From: Cribrihabitans_A neustonicus
Lineage (GTDB): Bacteria; Pseudomonadota; Alphaproteobacteria; Rhodobacterales; Rhodobacteraceae
Assembly (NCBI RefSeq): GCF_048820895.1
Contig: NZ_JBMERQ010000010.1
Coordinates: 1-64,000, forward strand
Length of the DNA stretch: 64,000 bases
Reading direction: 5' to 3'
Notes under the pieces: model-generated
What the model saw: the letters and a program-made list of their open reading frames with translations, nothing else
The model's database searches: none
What the model was told of the DNA's origin: nothing
Program-made: the position numbers and the translations under genes
Shown here: piece after piece, positions 1-8,558 of the stretch
How positions within the stretch are numbered: position 1 is the first letter of the stretch
How the letters are laid out: each line of letters starts with the position of its first letter

Positions 1-609
1 AACAAACCCCGCCAGCGTCAGGAGCCCCGGCAGAATGCCGGCGATGAACAGCTTGTTGACCGAGGTCTCGGTAAAGATCGCGTAGATGATGAACAGGATG
101 CTCGGCGGGATCAGCGAGCCCAGCGTGCCCCCCGCCGCGACGCTGGCGGTGGCCAGCCGCGGGTCATAGCCAAGGCGCAGCATTTCAGGCGTGCAGATCT
201 TTCCCATCGTCGATGCGCAGGCGAGGCTCGAGCCGGTGATGGCGGAGAAGCCGCCGCAGCCCATCACCGAGGCCACCGCAACCCCGCCGCGCAGCCGCAG
301 CAGCCAGACCTTGGCCGCGTCATATACCGCGGTGGTGATGCCTGCGCGATAGGCGATGTTGCCGAGCGCGATGAACAGCGGGATCATCGACAGATCGAAG
401 GAATGCAGCAGATCGAAAGAGTTGTTGAAGACCAGCGACGAGGTGGCCCGGAACGCGCGCTCGGGCATGAAAGTGCCAGTGCGGAAGGCGAAGATCGTGA
501 AGGCCGCAAGCGTCGCCACGCCGATCAGGGCAAAGGCAATCGGCACCCGAAGGGCCAGAAGCACAAGCATGACGGCAAAGGCCACAAGGCCGATCAGGGC
601 AGGATCCAC
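1..609 (-). CDS. dctM: TRAP transporter large permease DctM (5' part, runs off left edge)
   Basis: Cytoplasmic-membrane subunit that couples sodium-driven import to the DctP binding protein. Reading the minus strand from a GTG at 609 gives 203 uninterrupted residues starting VDPALIGLVAFAVML, with hydrophobic segments alternating with DctM-like stretches such as MIPLFIALGNIAYRAG and GGTLGSLIPPSILFIIYA. A GAGGAG ribosome site lies just upstream of the GTG. Full DctM proteins have about 425 residues, so roughly half is present and the rest continues left of the window. It is the last visible gene of dctP-dctQ-dctM. Family assignment is secure; the substrate is unknown. Confidence 0.93.
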   Translation of the reverse strand, partial: MDPALIGLVAFAVMLVLLALRVPIAFALIGVATLAAFTIFAFRTGTFMPERAFRATSSLVFNNSFDLLHSFDLSMIPLFIALGNIAYRAGITTAVYDAAKVWLLRLRGGVAVASVMGCGGFSAITGSSLACASTMGKICTPEMLRLGYDPRLATASVAAGGTLGSLIPPSILFIIYAIFTETSVNKLFIAGILPGLLTLAGFV

Positions 610-649
610 GGACAGTCTCCTCGGCAGATTTGGGGCAGGTATTTGGGGG

Positions 650-1147
650 TCAGATCCTGGGGGCCGCGATTTCGCCGCCCCGCAGCAGGGTCACGGCGTC
701 ACCGGCAACCATCGCGGCCAGCCGCAGCCAGCCGAGCGCGATGCCCAGCACAAAGGCCAGACGGCCCGGCCATTGCGGCAGGTTCAAGTCGCCGTAGAAC
801 ACGCTGCCGCTCTGCCATTGGTGCAGGAATTCCCGGCCGCCGGAATAGAGGATCGGCGACAGCGCCAGCAGGCCGAACAGGGTGCCGAACACCGTCAGCC
901 AGCCCATGACCCGCGGCGGCAGCGCATTGGTCACGAACTCCACCGCGATATGCGCCCGCTGCGCGGTTGCGGCGGCCAGGGGCATCACGATGGCCAGCAC
1001 CATCAGCTCGCGCACGATGACAATGGTGTCCGGCACCGAACTGTTGAAAAGATTGAGCGCCACCACATCGGCAAAGATCAGCAGCGCCAGCAGGATGATG
1101 GCCGCAGCCGATACATCCACGAAAACCCGTTCCAGCCTGTGCAGCAT
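650..1147 (-). CDS. dctQ: TRAP transporter small permease DctQ
   Basis: Small four-helix membrane subunit of a TRAP transporter, about 165 residues. The N-terminal helix (AAIILLALLIFADVVALNLF), the charged stretch QRAHIAVEF and a second pair of helices (VFGTLFGLLALSP and LAFVLGIALGWLRLAA) match the family. ATG at 1147 is preferred over a GTG one codon upstream because GGAGGA sits four bases before it. It lies between dctP and dctM; a strong hairpin separates it from dctP. Confidence 0.92.
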   Translation of the reverse strand: MLHRLERVFVDVSAAAIILLALLIFADVVALNLFNSSVPDTIVIVRELMVLAIVMPLAAATAQRAHIAVEFVTNALPPRVMGWLTVFGTLFGLLALSPILYSGGREFLHQWQSGSVFYGDLNLPQWPGRLAFVLGIALGWLRLAAMVAGDAVTLLRGGEIAAPRI

Positions 1148-1167
1148 CACGTCCTCCCCTGCATTTG

Positions 1168-1191
1168 CCGGGCGGCCCCGTGGCCGCCCGG
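1168..1191 (-). promoter_or_regulatory. Intercistronic hairpin after dctP
   Basis: Perfect inverted repeat with 10-bp arms (CCGGGCGGCC / GGCCGCCCGG) and a 4-base loop, between the dctP stop and the dctQ ribosome site. There is no T-run, so it is more likely an mRNA-stabilising or attenuating stem than a full terminator. Similar stems follow the other two binding-protein genes in this window. Confidence 0.6.
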
Positions 1192-1208
1192 TCCGCGTTC
1201 CGCCGCGG

Positions 1209-2279
1209 TCAGTTGCCGCGCGTCCAGGGATAGCCCTTGGCTTCGAACTCCGCCGTGTATTCGGCCACGGCCGCGGTATAGGTTGCCATCAGCCGGTCGG
1301 CATCCAGACCGACGCTGCGGGCATTCTCCATCCAGTCGGCGATGAAGGGCTCCGCCGCCGCGTTGAGCGCCGCCTTGTCCGCATCGCTCAGCTCGACGAC
1401 CTCGATCTCGCGGGTGGTGTCGCCCGCCTTCATGGCCTCCATTGCCTTGCCGTTGGCGCTGTTCACGATCTGGGCAAACTGATCCGCCAGCTCTTCGCCC
1501 GCCTGCATCAGCACCTGCTGCTGGCCGGGCTCCAGGCCGTCGAAGACCTGTTTGTTCATGAACATTCCGTAGCCGCCGATCTGGCCCCAGTTCAGGACGG
1601 TGTAGCTGTCGATCACCTCGTCCCACTTCAGCGAGGGCACGATGTAGTCATAGCCCTGGCTGCAGTCGATCAGGCCGGTGTCCAGGCCCTGATAGGCCTC
1701 ATAGACCGACAGGTTCACGCGGGTTGCGCCCATCTCGCCGAAGACCTTGCCGTAGACGCCGGCGCCGCGCACCTTCTTGCCCTTGATATCCCCGATCGAG
1801 CGGATCGGCTCGCCCGCGCAGGCCACGTTCACGGCAGAGGCGGTGAACGTGCCGATGTAAACCAGGTTCTGGCGGGCAAGATGTTCGGTGATCTGGGGTT
1901 CCGTGCGCATCAGACGGTCGGCCGCGCGCATCGCCACCCAGGCGTTCGGGCCGCCGATGGGGAAGTCGGCCAGCGAATAGGCCGCCATCTCCTTCTGGAA
2001 GTAGGCCGCAATGATGGAGCCCGCGTCCGCCACCCCGTCGCTGATCCCCTGCACGGCCGCGCTCGCCTTGAACAGCGCACCGCCCCATTGCACATCCAGC
2101 CGCAGATCGCCGCCGGAGAGATCGCCGATCCGGCCGTTGTACCACTTCAGCGCGGCAGGAACCGTGCCCCGGTCGGGGCCGCTGTGTCCGTAGTAAATCA
2201 CGGTTTCCGCGGACGCCGCGGCTGCGCCGAGGCCGGCCGCAATGGTCAGCCCTCCCAGAAAATTCTTGATCATTCCCAT
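1209..2279 (-). CDS. dctP: TRAP transporter substrate-binding protein DctP
   Basis: Periplasmic solute receptor delivering a carboxylate-type substrate to DctQM. A signal peptide is visible (MIKNFLGGLTIAAGLGAAAASA, cleaved near residue 22-25), followed by a DctP domain with typical stretches such as EPIRSIGDIKGKKVRGAG (the ligand-binding arginine region) and VYEAYQGLDTGLID. There are three in-frame ATGs; the one at 2279 is chosen because GGAGGAG lies 9 bases before it, whereas the one at 2288 abuts the ribosome site. First gene of dctPQM. Two copies of a 17-bp motif shared with the neighbouring beta-oxidation operon lie upstream. Ligand unknown, possibly the acid processed by that operon. Confidence 0.93.
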   Translation of the reverse strand: MGMIKNFLGGLTIAAGLGAAAASAETVIYYGHSGPDRGTVPAALKWYNGRIGDLSGGDLRLDVQWGGALFKASAAVQGISDGVADAGSIIAAYFQKEMAAYSLADFPIGGPNAWVAMRAADRLMRTEPQITEHLARQNLVYIGTFTASAVNVACAGEPIRSIGDIKGKKVRGAGVYGKVFGEMGATRVNLSVYEAYQGLDTGLIDCSQGYDYIVPSLKWDEVIDSYTVLNWGQIGGYGMFMNKQVFDGLEPGQQQVLMQAGEELADQFAQIVNSANGKAMEAMKAGDTTREIEVVELSDADKAALNAAAEPFIADWMENARSVGLDADRLMATYTAAVAEYTAEFEAKGYPWTRGN

Positions 2280-2313
2280 GACTGGCATCTCCTCCTCAAA
2301 AGCTACCCGGTTT

Positions 2314-2370
2314 ATTTCACTATGTGGAATTTTTACAGCGTGTCTAGATTTTTATTTCACTTAATGGAAT
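2314..2370. promoter_or_regulatory. Tandem operator-like repeats upstream of dctP
   Basis: Two copies of an imperfect palindrome, ATTTCACTATGTGGAAT at 2314-2330 and ATTTCACTTAATGGAAT at 2354-2370, exactly 40 bp apart. A third copy, ATTTCAATATGCGGAAT, lies at 11906-11922 upstream of the beta-oxidation operon. On the other strand it reads ATTCC-n-CATA-n-TGAAAT, resembling IclR-type operators, but no IclR gene is visible in the window. Placement 35-90 bp before the dctP start fits regulation of that promoter. Confidence 0.6.
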
Positions 2371-2418
2371 TTCACGCCGGTGCACCGTACTGCACTCCAG
2401 CCGGCCCTGCACAGCGGC

Positions 2419-3939
2419 TCACACGCCTTCGGCCAGCTCCCCGGCAAAGGTCTCGATCAGTTTTGCCTTCAGGATTTTCCCGGTAGGCGCGGCAGGCAGC
2501 GCCTCGGCCACGACGATGCGCGCGGGCCGCTTGTAGGGCGCCAGCCTGTCGTGCAGGAAGGATTTCAGCTCCGCCTCGGTCACCCCGCTGCCGGTAGCGG
2601 CACTGACAAAGGCCAGAACCTCCTCGTTGCCCTCGACCGCGCGGCCCACCACGCTGGCCACCACTACACCGGGATGCTCGGTCAGCGCTGCCTCGATCTC
2701 CACCGGATAGACATTGAAACCTGACCGGATGATCAGCTCCTTGGTGCGGCCGGCAATATGCAGCCGGCCTTCTCCGTCAAAGCGGCCAAGATCTCCGGTG
2801 CGGAAGAACCCGTCTTCTGTCAAAGCCGCCGCAGTCTGCTTTGGGTCGCGGAAATAACCCTTCATGACCTGCGGCCCGCCCACCAGGATCTCCCCGACCC
2901 CCTCCTCCGGGGTGGCCCCCGGCGCGTCCAGATCCAGCTTGAGCGTGCAATCCCCCATTGGCAGCCCGACGCTGATGTCTGGATCGCGAATTTCGTTGCG
3001 GGTGGCACAGACACCGGCCGCGGTCTCGGTCAGCCCGTAGCCGTTTTGCAGCGGCAGGCCGTAAAACTCTTCCGCCTCGCGCTTCCAGGCCGGATCCAGC
3101 GGCGCGCCGCCCGAGGACACGAACCGCAGCATGCCCGCATCGTAGCGCGGACCGCCGTGCGAGCGGGCGTAGTTGAACAGATGCGCGTGCATCTGCGGCA
3201 CCGCGGGCAGAAGGGTGACATCCTCCTGCAGCGCCTGGTACATCCGCTCGGCCGAGAATTGCGCCTCCATCCGCACCGCCGCCTGCGCCAGGGCAGCGGA
3301 GAGCATGGTGACCAGCCCGAAGATATGGCTGAGCGGGAGTGCCAGGTAGGTCACGTCCGATGACTGGATACCCCGCACCTCGGCCGCCGCAGCGGCCCCC
3401 GCGATCAGGTTGCCGTGGGTCAGCATCGCCGCCTTGGGGGTGCCGGTCGTGCCCGAAGTATAAAGCAGAAGGCAGACCTGATCGCGCCCGTCCTCCGATA
3501 CAGGGTCCGGCACCGCGCCTGCCCGCGGCATCAGCGCCGCCGCGCCAAAGCCGCCCTGCACATCCTGCGCGCCATAGTGATCCGCATGGGCGCGGGCCGC
3601 GGCGGAGGAAGCAGCCGTGAACATCACGGCGCTGGGGTCGGCATGGGCAAAAATCCGGTCCAGCTCGGCCGTGGTCAGCCGCGCGTTGATGGCAACCGCC
3701 GATGCGTCCAGCAGGCTTGCGCCATAGAAGAACGCGATCACCTCGGCGCAGTTTTCGAACACCAGCACCACCCGGTCTCCGGGCCGCACGCCTGCGGCCT
3801 TCAGCTGTTCCGCCGCACCATGGGCTGCCGCTTCCATCTCACGCCAGCTCAGGCGGCGGCCGTCGTGATCCCGCAGCGCCAAGGCATCCGGGCGGGCCTT
3901 CGCGGCTGCCGCAAGCAGCCCGTGTACGCGATTGTGCAT
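2419..3939 (-). CDS. ATP-dependent acyl-CoA ligase (AMP-binding family)
   Basis: Activates a carboxylic acid to its CoA thioester via an acyl-adenylate. About 506 residues. The AMP-binding signature LLLYTSGTTGTPKAAMLTHG is at about residues 165-185, a YGLTETAAG motif follows, RTGDLG is near residue 395, and the C-terminal catalytic lysine motif PAAPTGKILK is near the end. ATG at 3939 is chosen because GAGGAGGAAAG precedes it; a longer upstream reading only covers the neighbouring gene. Last gene of the operon running from 11839; 31 bp separate it from the nitronate monooxygenase-like gene. Probably activates the acid that enters this pathway. Confidence 0.93.
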   Translation of the reverse strand: MHNRVHGLLAAAAKARPDALALRDHDGRRLSWREMEAAAHGAAEQLKAAGVRPGDRVVLVFENCAEVIAFFYGASLLDASAVAINARLTTAELDRIFAHADPSAVMFTAASSAAARAHADHYGAQDVQGGFGAAALMPRAGAVPDPVSEDGRDQVCLLLYTSGTTGTPKAAMLTHGNLIAGAAAAAEVRGIQSSDVTYLALPLSHIFGLVTMLSAALAQAAVRMEAQFSAERMYQALQEDVTLLPAVPQMHAHLFNYARSHGGPRYDAGMLRFVSSGGAPLDPAWKREAEEFYGLPLQNGYGLTETAAGVCATRNEIRDPDISVGLPMGDCTLKLDLDAPGATPEEGVGEILVGGPQVMKGYFRDPKQTAAALTEDGFFRTGDLGRFDGEGRLHIAGRTKELIIRSGFNVYPVEIEAALTEHPGVVVASVVGRAVEGNEEVLAFVSAATGSGVTEAELKSFLHDRLAPYKRPARIVVAEALPAAPTGKILKAKLIETFAGELAEGV

Positions 3940-3970
3940 GTCTTTCCTCCTCCCCTTTGCCGTCACGCCG

Positions 3971-4975
3971 TCACGCGGCCACGCCCAGCCGCGCAAGCGC
4001 CGCCATCGCTTCGGCCTCCAGCCGGGCGGTGATTTCGGCAAACGGCTCCACCTTGTCCACGAACCCCAAGGCATGGCCGGCCGACAACAGCCCCCGCGAG
4101 ACGTCCCCGGTGGCATAGGCATTGCGCCCGATCTTGCCGGACACATGCTGCATCAAATCGTGGATGCCGATCTCCGGGTTGTCGCGCTCCAGCCGGGCCA
4201 CGGCCTCGGTAGTTTCGTTGCGCAGGCTGCGCACGGTGTTGCGCACCGAGTGCATGGTCAGCTGCGTGTCCAGCTCGCTCGCCTCCACCATCGCCTGCTT
4301 GTAGTCCGGGTGCGCCGTGAGCTCGGCGGCCACCAGGAAGCGGGTGCCCATCACCACGCCCGAAGCACCCATCACAAGGGCCGCGATGATCTGCTTGCCG
4401 TGTCCGATGCCGCCGCCGATCAGCCAGGGAATGCTCAGCCGGTCCTCCGCCAGCCCGGCGTTGACCATGCTGCCGACCATGTCCATGCCGGGATGGCCGC
4501 CGCATTCGGCGCCGACGATCGACACCATGTCCACCCCCACCTGCTCGGCCTTCACCGCGTAGCGCAGGCTGGGCACCTTGTGCAGAACGGTGATGCCGGC
4601 GTCCTTGAGGATGGGCATGATGGCCTCGGGACTGCGGCCGGAGGTTTCGACGAATTGCACGCCCTCGTCCGCGATCAGGCGGAACACCTCTTCGGTCTTC
4701 TCCCCCGGCACCAGCTTGGGGATCATCGAGACGTTGACCCCGAAGGGCTTGCCGCCGCACATCTCCCGGCAGCGGCGGATCTCGGCGCGCAGATCGTCCA
4801 TTTCCGGGAAACTGGCCGCGGTGATGAAAGAGATGATCCCGGCCCGTGCCGCAGCCGACACATATTCGGCATTGGCAAGCCATTGCAGCCCGCCCGCCAC
4901 CACCGGCAGCCGGGTGCCATAGGTCCGGGTCACGGCCGTATCGAAAATCGCCGGAAGTGCAGAAGTATGCATCAT
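3971..4975 (-). CDS. Nitronate monooxygenase / 2-nitropropane dioxygenase family flavoprotein
   Basis: FMN-dependent TIM-barrel oxidase of about 334 residues. Family features are visible: PVVAGGLQWLANAE at the N terminus, GAECGGHPGMD in the middle (substrate/FMN loop) and the phosphate-binding stretch GGGIGHGKQIIAALVMGASG. The start at 4975 follows a GAGGAG site; a further 35 codons upstream overlap the next gene and are not needed. In acyl-CoA operons such proteins often have no known nitronate role and may act as enoyl reductase-like or detoxifying enzymes. Family is secure, reaction is not. Confidence 0.88.
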   Translation of the reverse strand: MMHTSALPAIFDTAVTRTYGTRLPVVAGGLQWLANAEYVSAAARAGIISFITAASFPEMDDLRAEIRRCREMCGGKPFGVNVSMIPKLVPGEKTEEVFRLIADEGVQFVETSGRSPEAIMPILKDAGITVLHKVPSLRYAVKAEQVGVDMVSIVGAECGGHPGMDMVGSMVNAGLAEDRLSIPWLIGGGIGHGKQIIAALVMGASGVVMGTRFLVAAELTAHPDYKQAMVEASELDTQLTMHSVRNTVRSLRNETTEAVARLERDNPEIGIHDLMQHVSGKIGRNAYATGDVSRGLLSAGHALGFVDKVEPFAEITARLEAEAMAALARLGVAA

Positions 4976-4985
4976 GTCGGTCTCC

Positions 4986-5765
4986 TCACCGGAATACTGG
5001 GGCTGTCTTGCCAAGAAAGGCGCTGATGCCCGCCTGGGCTTCGTCTCCGCCCAGGGCTTTGGCCATGGCGTCGCGTTCATGCGCTAGCTGATCTTCGAAC
5101 CCTGCGGTTTCGGCTTGGTTGAGCAGCTCCTTGATACCGGCAATCGCGGCCTCGGGGCCGCGGGCCAGGGCTTCGGCCAGAGCCTCGGCCTGCGCCAGGG
5201 CGCGGCCCTTGGGGGCGAGCTCCGTGACCGCACCAAGCTGGTGCATGCGCTCCGCGCTGAGAGGCGCGCCCAGCATCGCCATCCGCGCCACGGTCGCCCG
5301 CGGCAGCGCCTGCGTCAGCGCGTAGGTCGCACCGCCATCCGGCACCAGACCCGCCTTCACATAGGCGAGGGTGAACTTGGCGCCCTCTTCGGCCACGATC
5401 ATGTCCGCCGCCATCGCAAGGGACAGCCCGGCCCCGGCCGCCCCGCCTTCGACGGCTGCGATGACTGGCTTGGGGCAGGTGCGGACCGCGCGGATCAGGG
5501 CGTTCAGCTTGCCGATCTGCACCTGACGCTCCGCGTAGGGCATCGCGCGGCGTTCCTTCAGCATGTTGAGGTTGCCGCCAGAACAGAAGAACCCGCCCTC
5601 CCCCGCGAGGATCGCCGCCGCGATGCCGGGGTCGGAGGCAGCCTGCGCGAGACCGTCCTGCAGGCCCTGGTAATACTCGTACGACAGCGCGTTGCGCATC
5701 GCGGTGTTGCAGTTCCAGATGATCAGGGCCCCGCCGCGGCGCTCGTGCCGGTAAAGCGCGCTCAT
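4986..5765 (-). CDS. Enoyl-CoA hydratase/isomerase family protein
   Basis: Crotonase-fold enzyme of 259 residues, the usual family length. The oxyanion-hole segments are visible: AAAILAGEGGFFCSGGNL near residues 48-66 and AVEGGAAGAGLSLAMAAD near residues 103-121, followed by KFTLAYVKAGLVPDGGATYAL. It hydrates or isomerises enoyl-CoA intermediates. It overlaps the thioesterase gene by 4 bp upstream and is followed after 10 bp by the nitronate monooxygenase-like gene, so translational coupling is likely. Confidence 0.92.
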   Translation of the reverse strand: MSALYRHERRGGALIIWNCNTAMRNALSYEYYQGLQDGLAQAASDPGIAAAILAGEGGFFCSGGNLNMLKERRAMPYAERQVQIGKLNALIRAVRTCPKPVIAAVEGGAAGAGLSLAMAADMIVAEEGAKFTLAYVKAGLVPDGGATYALTQALPRATVARMAMLGAPLSAERMHQLGAVTELAPKGRALAQAEALAEALARGPEAAIAGIKELLNQAETAGFEDQLAHERDAMAKALGGDEAQAGISAFLGKTAPVFR

Positions 5766-6187
5766 GCCGCCACCCCGTTGTCCGTTGCGCGCACCCGCCG
5801 GAAAACCCCGGTGGAGGACGCGATCAGCTGACCGCTTTCGTCCCGCAGATCGCAGGCGACGAACTTGGTTGTCCGCCCGCCGCCGGTGATCCGGCCGGTG
5901 GCCCTCACGCGGCCCTCACGCGCCACCGCGATATAGCTGATGTTGAGCGACAGGGTCACGAAGGGCGTGATGCCTTCCGGATCGCAGGTCAGGCTGGCGG
6001 TGATGCCGCTGGCGGTATCCAGAAGCGTCGCCGCGACCCCGCCGTGCAGGCTGCCCTGGCGGTTCAGGTGCAGGGGCGAGATGTCCAGCACGCAATGCGC
6101 CTCCACCGCCTCCGCGTCGATTTCGATGTCATAGCCCATCGCCTCGAACAGCGGGATCAGGGGCCTTTCGGGACGCTTGGGCACCAT
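5762..6187 (-). CDS. PaaI-type hotdog-fold thioesterase
   Basis: Small 141-residue acyl-CoA thioesterase. The characteristic segment LHGGVAATLLDTASG is present near residues 47-61, followed by the hotdog strand pattern TLSLNISYIAVAREGRVRA. It probably hydrolyses stalled acyl-CoA intermediates and recycles CoA. It lies 3 bp after the upstream acyl-CoA dehydrogenase gene and overlaps the enoyl-CoA hydratase gene by 4 bp, so it is an integral operon member. Confidence 0.9.
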   Translation of the reverse strand: MVPKRPERPLIPLFEAMGYDIEIDAEAVEAHCVLDISPLHLNRQGSLHGGVAATLLDTASGITASLTCDPEGITPFVTLSLNISYIAVAREGRVRATGRITGGGRTTKFVACDLRDESGQLIASSTGVFRRVRATDNGVAA

Positions 6188-6190
6188 GGC

Positions 6191-7321
6191 TCAGCCCGCC
6201 TTCAGCGCGATGAACCGCGCGAGGTGATGGTCGGTGTCTCCAAACAGGTGGTCGATCATCGTCAGGCGGCGGGCAAAATGCGAGAGCGCATATTCGTCGG
6301 TCATGCCGATGCCGCCGTGCATCTGGATGCATTCCTCGGCCACCAGCGCGCCGGTGCGGCCGATGAGGTTCTTGGCGGCGCTTACGTGGATCTCGCGCAG
6401 TTCGCGCGGCCGATTCAGGTTGCCCGCGAGGTTGATCACCGCCGAGCGCGCCTGCTCCACTTCGATCAGCATGTCCGCCATCCGGTGCTGCAAGGCCTGG
6501 AACTTGCCGATCGGGGTGCCGAACTGCTTGCGTTCCTTCAGGTAGCTGATGGTCAGGTCCCTGGCCGCCTCCATTGCGCCCAATGCTTCGGCACAAATCG
6601 CCGTCAGCCCGCGCGCAACAGCTGCCTCCAGCGCGTCCAACCCCTCTCCGGCGGCCCCCAGCCGGGCCGAGGCGGGCAGGCGCACCCCGTCGAGGGTGAC
6701 CGTGGCCGCCGGAATGCCGTCTATGTTGCGGTGGCCGCTGACCGTCACGCCGGGCGCATTCGCCGGCACCAGGAACAGCGATATGCCTGCCGCGTCCCTC
6801 ACATCGCCAAACTCTCGCGCGGAAACCACCAGGGTCTGCGCCTCCGCCCCGTAAAGCACATGGGTCTTGAGGCCGCTCAGAACGATGGCGTCGCCGTCTG
6901 GCACGGCCGTGGTTTCCACGTGGTTCAGGTCATAGCGCGCCGCGGCCTCGCCCTGCGCCAGTGCCGCCACATGGGTGCCCGCGATGATCTCCTCAGCCAG
7001 CCCGCGCTGCCGCCCGTCGCCAAGGGCCGCGATCAGCCCGCCCGCGAGCACCGCGGGCAGCACCGGCTCGATCACGCCGGCGCGGCCCAGCTCCTCGAAC
7101 ACTACCATCAGATCGAAGCCCTGGCCGCCAAAGCCGCCCTGCTCTTCGCTGAACATCGCCCCCAGCACGCCAAGTTCGGCCAGACCGGCATGGATAATGG
7201 CATCAAAAGGCGTGCCCGCCGTGATCAGCGCCCGGCGCTGTTCGTGCGTGTATTTGTCCGCCAGGAATCGCCGCAGCGTATCGCGGAGCATCACCCGTTC
7301 TTCGGTCAGATTGAAGTCCAT
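6191..7321 (-). CDS. Acyl-CoA dehydrogenase, subunit-like 1
   Basis: FAD-dependent acyl-CoA dehydrogenase of 376 residues. Visible features include the N-terminal helical domain (MDFNLTEERVMLRDTLRRFL), SYLKERKQFGTPIGKFQALQ near residue 225 and the C-terminal ECIQMHGGIGMTDEYALSHF. It starts 14 bp after the stop of a second, divergent acyl-CoA dehydrogenase. Side-by-side unequal acyl-CoA dehydrogenases often form heteromeric enzymes in steroid and other bulky-substrate pathways; whether that applies here is inference. Confidence 0.92.
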   Translation of the reverse strand: MDFNLTEERVMLRDTLRRFLADKYTHEQRRALITAGTPFDAIIHAGLAELGVLGAMFSEEQGGFGGQGFDLMVVFEELGRAGVIEPVLPAVLAGGLIAALGDGRQRGLAEEIIAGTHVAALAQGEAAARYDLNHVETTAVPDGDAIVLSGLKTHVLYGAEAQTLVVSAREFGDVRDAAGISLFLVPANAPGVTVSGHRNIDGIPAATVTLDGVRLPASARLGAAGEGLDALEAAVARGLTAICAEALGAMEAARDLTISYLKERKQFGTPIGKFQALQHRMADMLIEVEQARSAVINLAGNLNRPRELREIHVSAAKNLIGRTGALVAEECIQMHGGIGMTDEYALSHFARRLTMIDHLFGDTDHHLARFIALKAG

Positions 7322-7335
7322 GTCGCCTGCTCCCG

Positions 7336-8532
7336 TTACAGCCCCAAAATGGCCTTGGTGATGATGGTGCGCTGCACCTCGTTCGAGCCGCCGAAGATCG
7401 ACAGCTTGCGCATGTTGAAATACCCGGGCGCCGCCGCCGCGGCGTGGTCCGGGCCAAGCGCTTCGGCATTGCTGCCGCCCTCCAGGAAATCGGGCTGGAA
7501 CGGCAGCGCGTCGGGTCCCATCGCGCGGCGCAGGAGCGATGTCAGATCCTGCCGGATCACCGTGCCCTTGACCTTGAGCATCGAGCTCTCGGCGCCGGGC
7601 GCCTGCCCCTTGGCCGCGGCCGAGACAACCCGCAGGTTGGTGGTCGCCATCGCCATAAGGTCGATCTCTGCCTGGGCCATCCGGGCCGCAAAATGCGGGT
7701 TCTCCGCCAGCGGCCGGCCGCCGGACTGCACGCGGCCAGCCACATGCTTCAGCGTGGTCAGCAGCGCGGTGGAGAACCCCACCCCGGCAATATTGGTGCG
7801 CTCATGGGTCAGCAGGTACTTGGCATAGGTCCAGCCCTTGTTCTCCTCGCCCACCAGATTCTCCGCAGGCACCCGAACGTTGTCGAAGAACACCTCGTTC
7901 ACCTCCGGCTCGCCATCGATCAGCACGATGGGGCGCACGGTGACGCCGGGTGTGTCCATGTCGATCAGCAGGAAGGAGATGCCCTCCTGCTTCTTGGCGT
8001 CCGGATCGGTGCGCACCAGGCAGAAGATCCAATTGGCGTGCTGGCCCAGGGTGGTCCAGGTCTTCTGGCCGTTGACCACATAGTGATCGCCCTCGCGAAC
8101 CGCACGGGTCTTGACCGCCGCCAAGTCTGAACCCGCGCCCGGCTCGGAATAGCCCTGGCACCACCAGTCGTGACCGTCGAGGATGCGCGGCAGGAAGCGC
8201 TGGCGCTGCTTTTCCGTGCCGAACGCCAGCAGCACCGGCGCCAGCATCGACAGGCCAAACGGCAGGCTGCGCGGGGCATGGGCGAGACAGGCTTCCTCCT
8301 CGAAGATATGGCGCTGCACCGCGTTCCACTCGCAGCCGCCGTAGGCACGCGGCCAGTTCGGCGCCAGCCAGCCGCGCGCATTCAGCAGGCTGTGCCACAG
8401 CTCGATATCGGCCTTGGCCAGCCGCTTGCCCAGCCGCACCTTCTCGCGCAGCTCATGCGGCAGGGTATCGGCCAGCCACTGGCGGACCTCGGCCCGGAAT
8501 GCCTGTTCTTCGCTGGTGTAATTCAGATCCAT
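7336..8532 (-). CDS. Acyl-CoA dehydrogenase, subunit-like 2
   Basis: FAD-dependent acyl-CoA dehydrogenase of 398 residues. It contains the FAD/substrate segment WCQGYSEPGAGSDLAAVKTR near residue 123, GQKTWTTLGQHANWIFCLVR, and the C-terminal FGGSNEVQRTIITKAILGL. It is clearly different in sequence from its downstream partner, consistent with heteromer formation rather than recent duplication. It lies between the thiolase and the first acyl-CoA dehydrogenase gene on the same strand. Confidence 0.93.
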   Translation of the reverse strand: MDLNYTSEEQAFRAEVRQWLADTLPHELREKVRLGKRLAKADIELWHSLLNARGWLAPNWPRAYGGCEWNAVQRHIFEEEACLAHAPRSLPFGLSMLAPVLLAFGTEKQRQRFLPRILDGHDWWCQGYSEPGAGSDLAAVKTRAVREGDHYVVNGQKTWTTLGQHANWIFCLVRTDPDAKKQEGISFLLIDMDTPGVTVRPIVLIDGEPEVNEVFFDNVRVPAENLVGEENKGWTYAKYLLTHERTNIAGVGFSTALLTTLKHVAGRVQSGGRPLAENPHFAARMAQAEIDLMAMATTNLRVVSAAAKGQAPGAESSMLKVKGTVIRQDLTSLLRRAMGPDALPFQPDFLEGGSNAEALGPDHAAAAAPGYFNMRKLSIFGGSNEVQRTIITKAILGL

Positions 8533-8558
8533 CGCGCCTTGCCCCTCAGCCTAGCCAA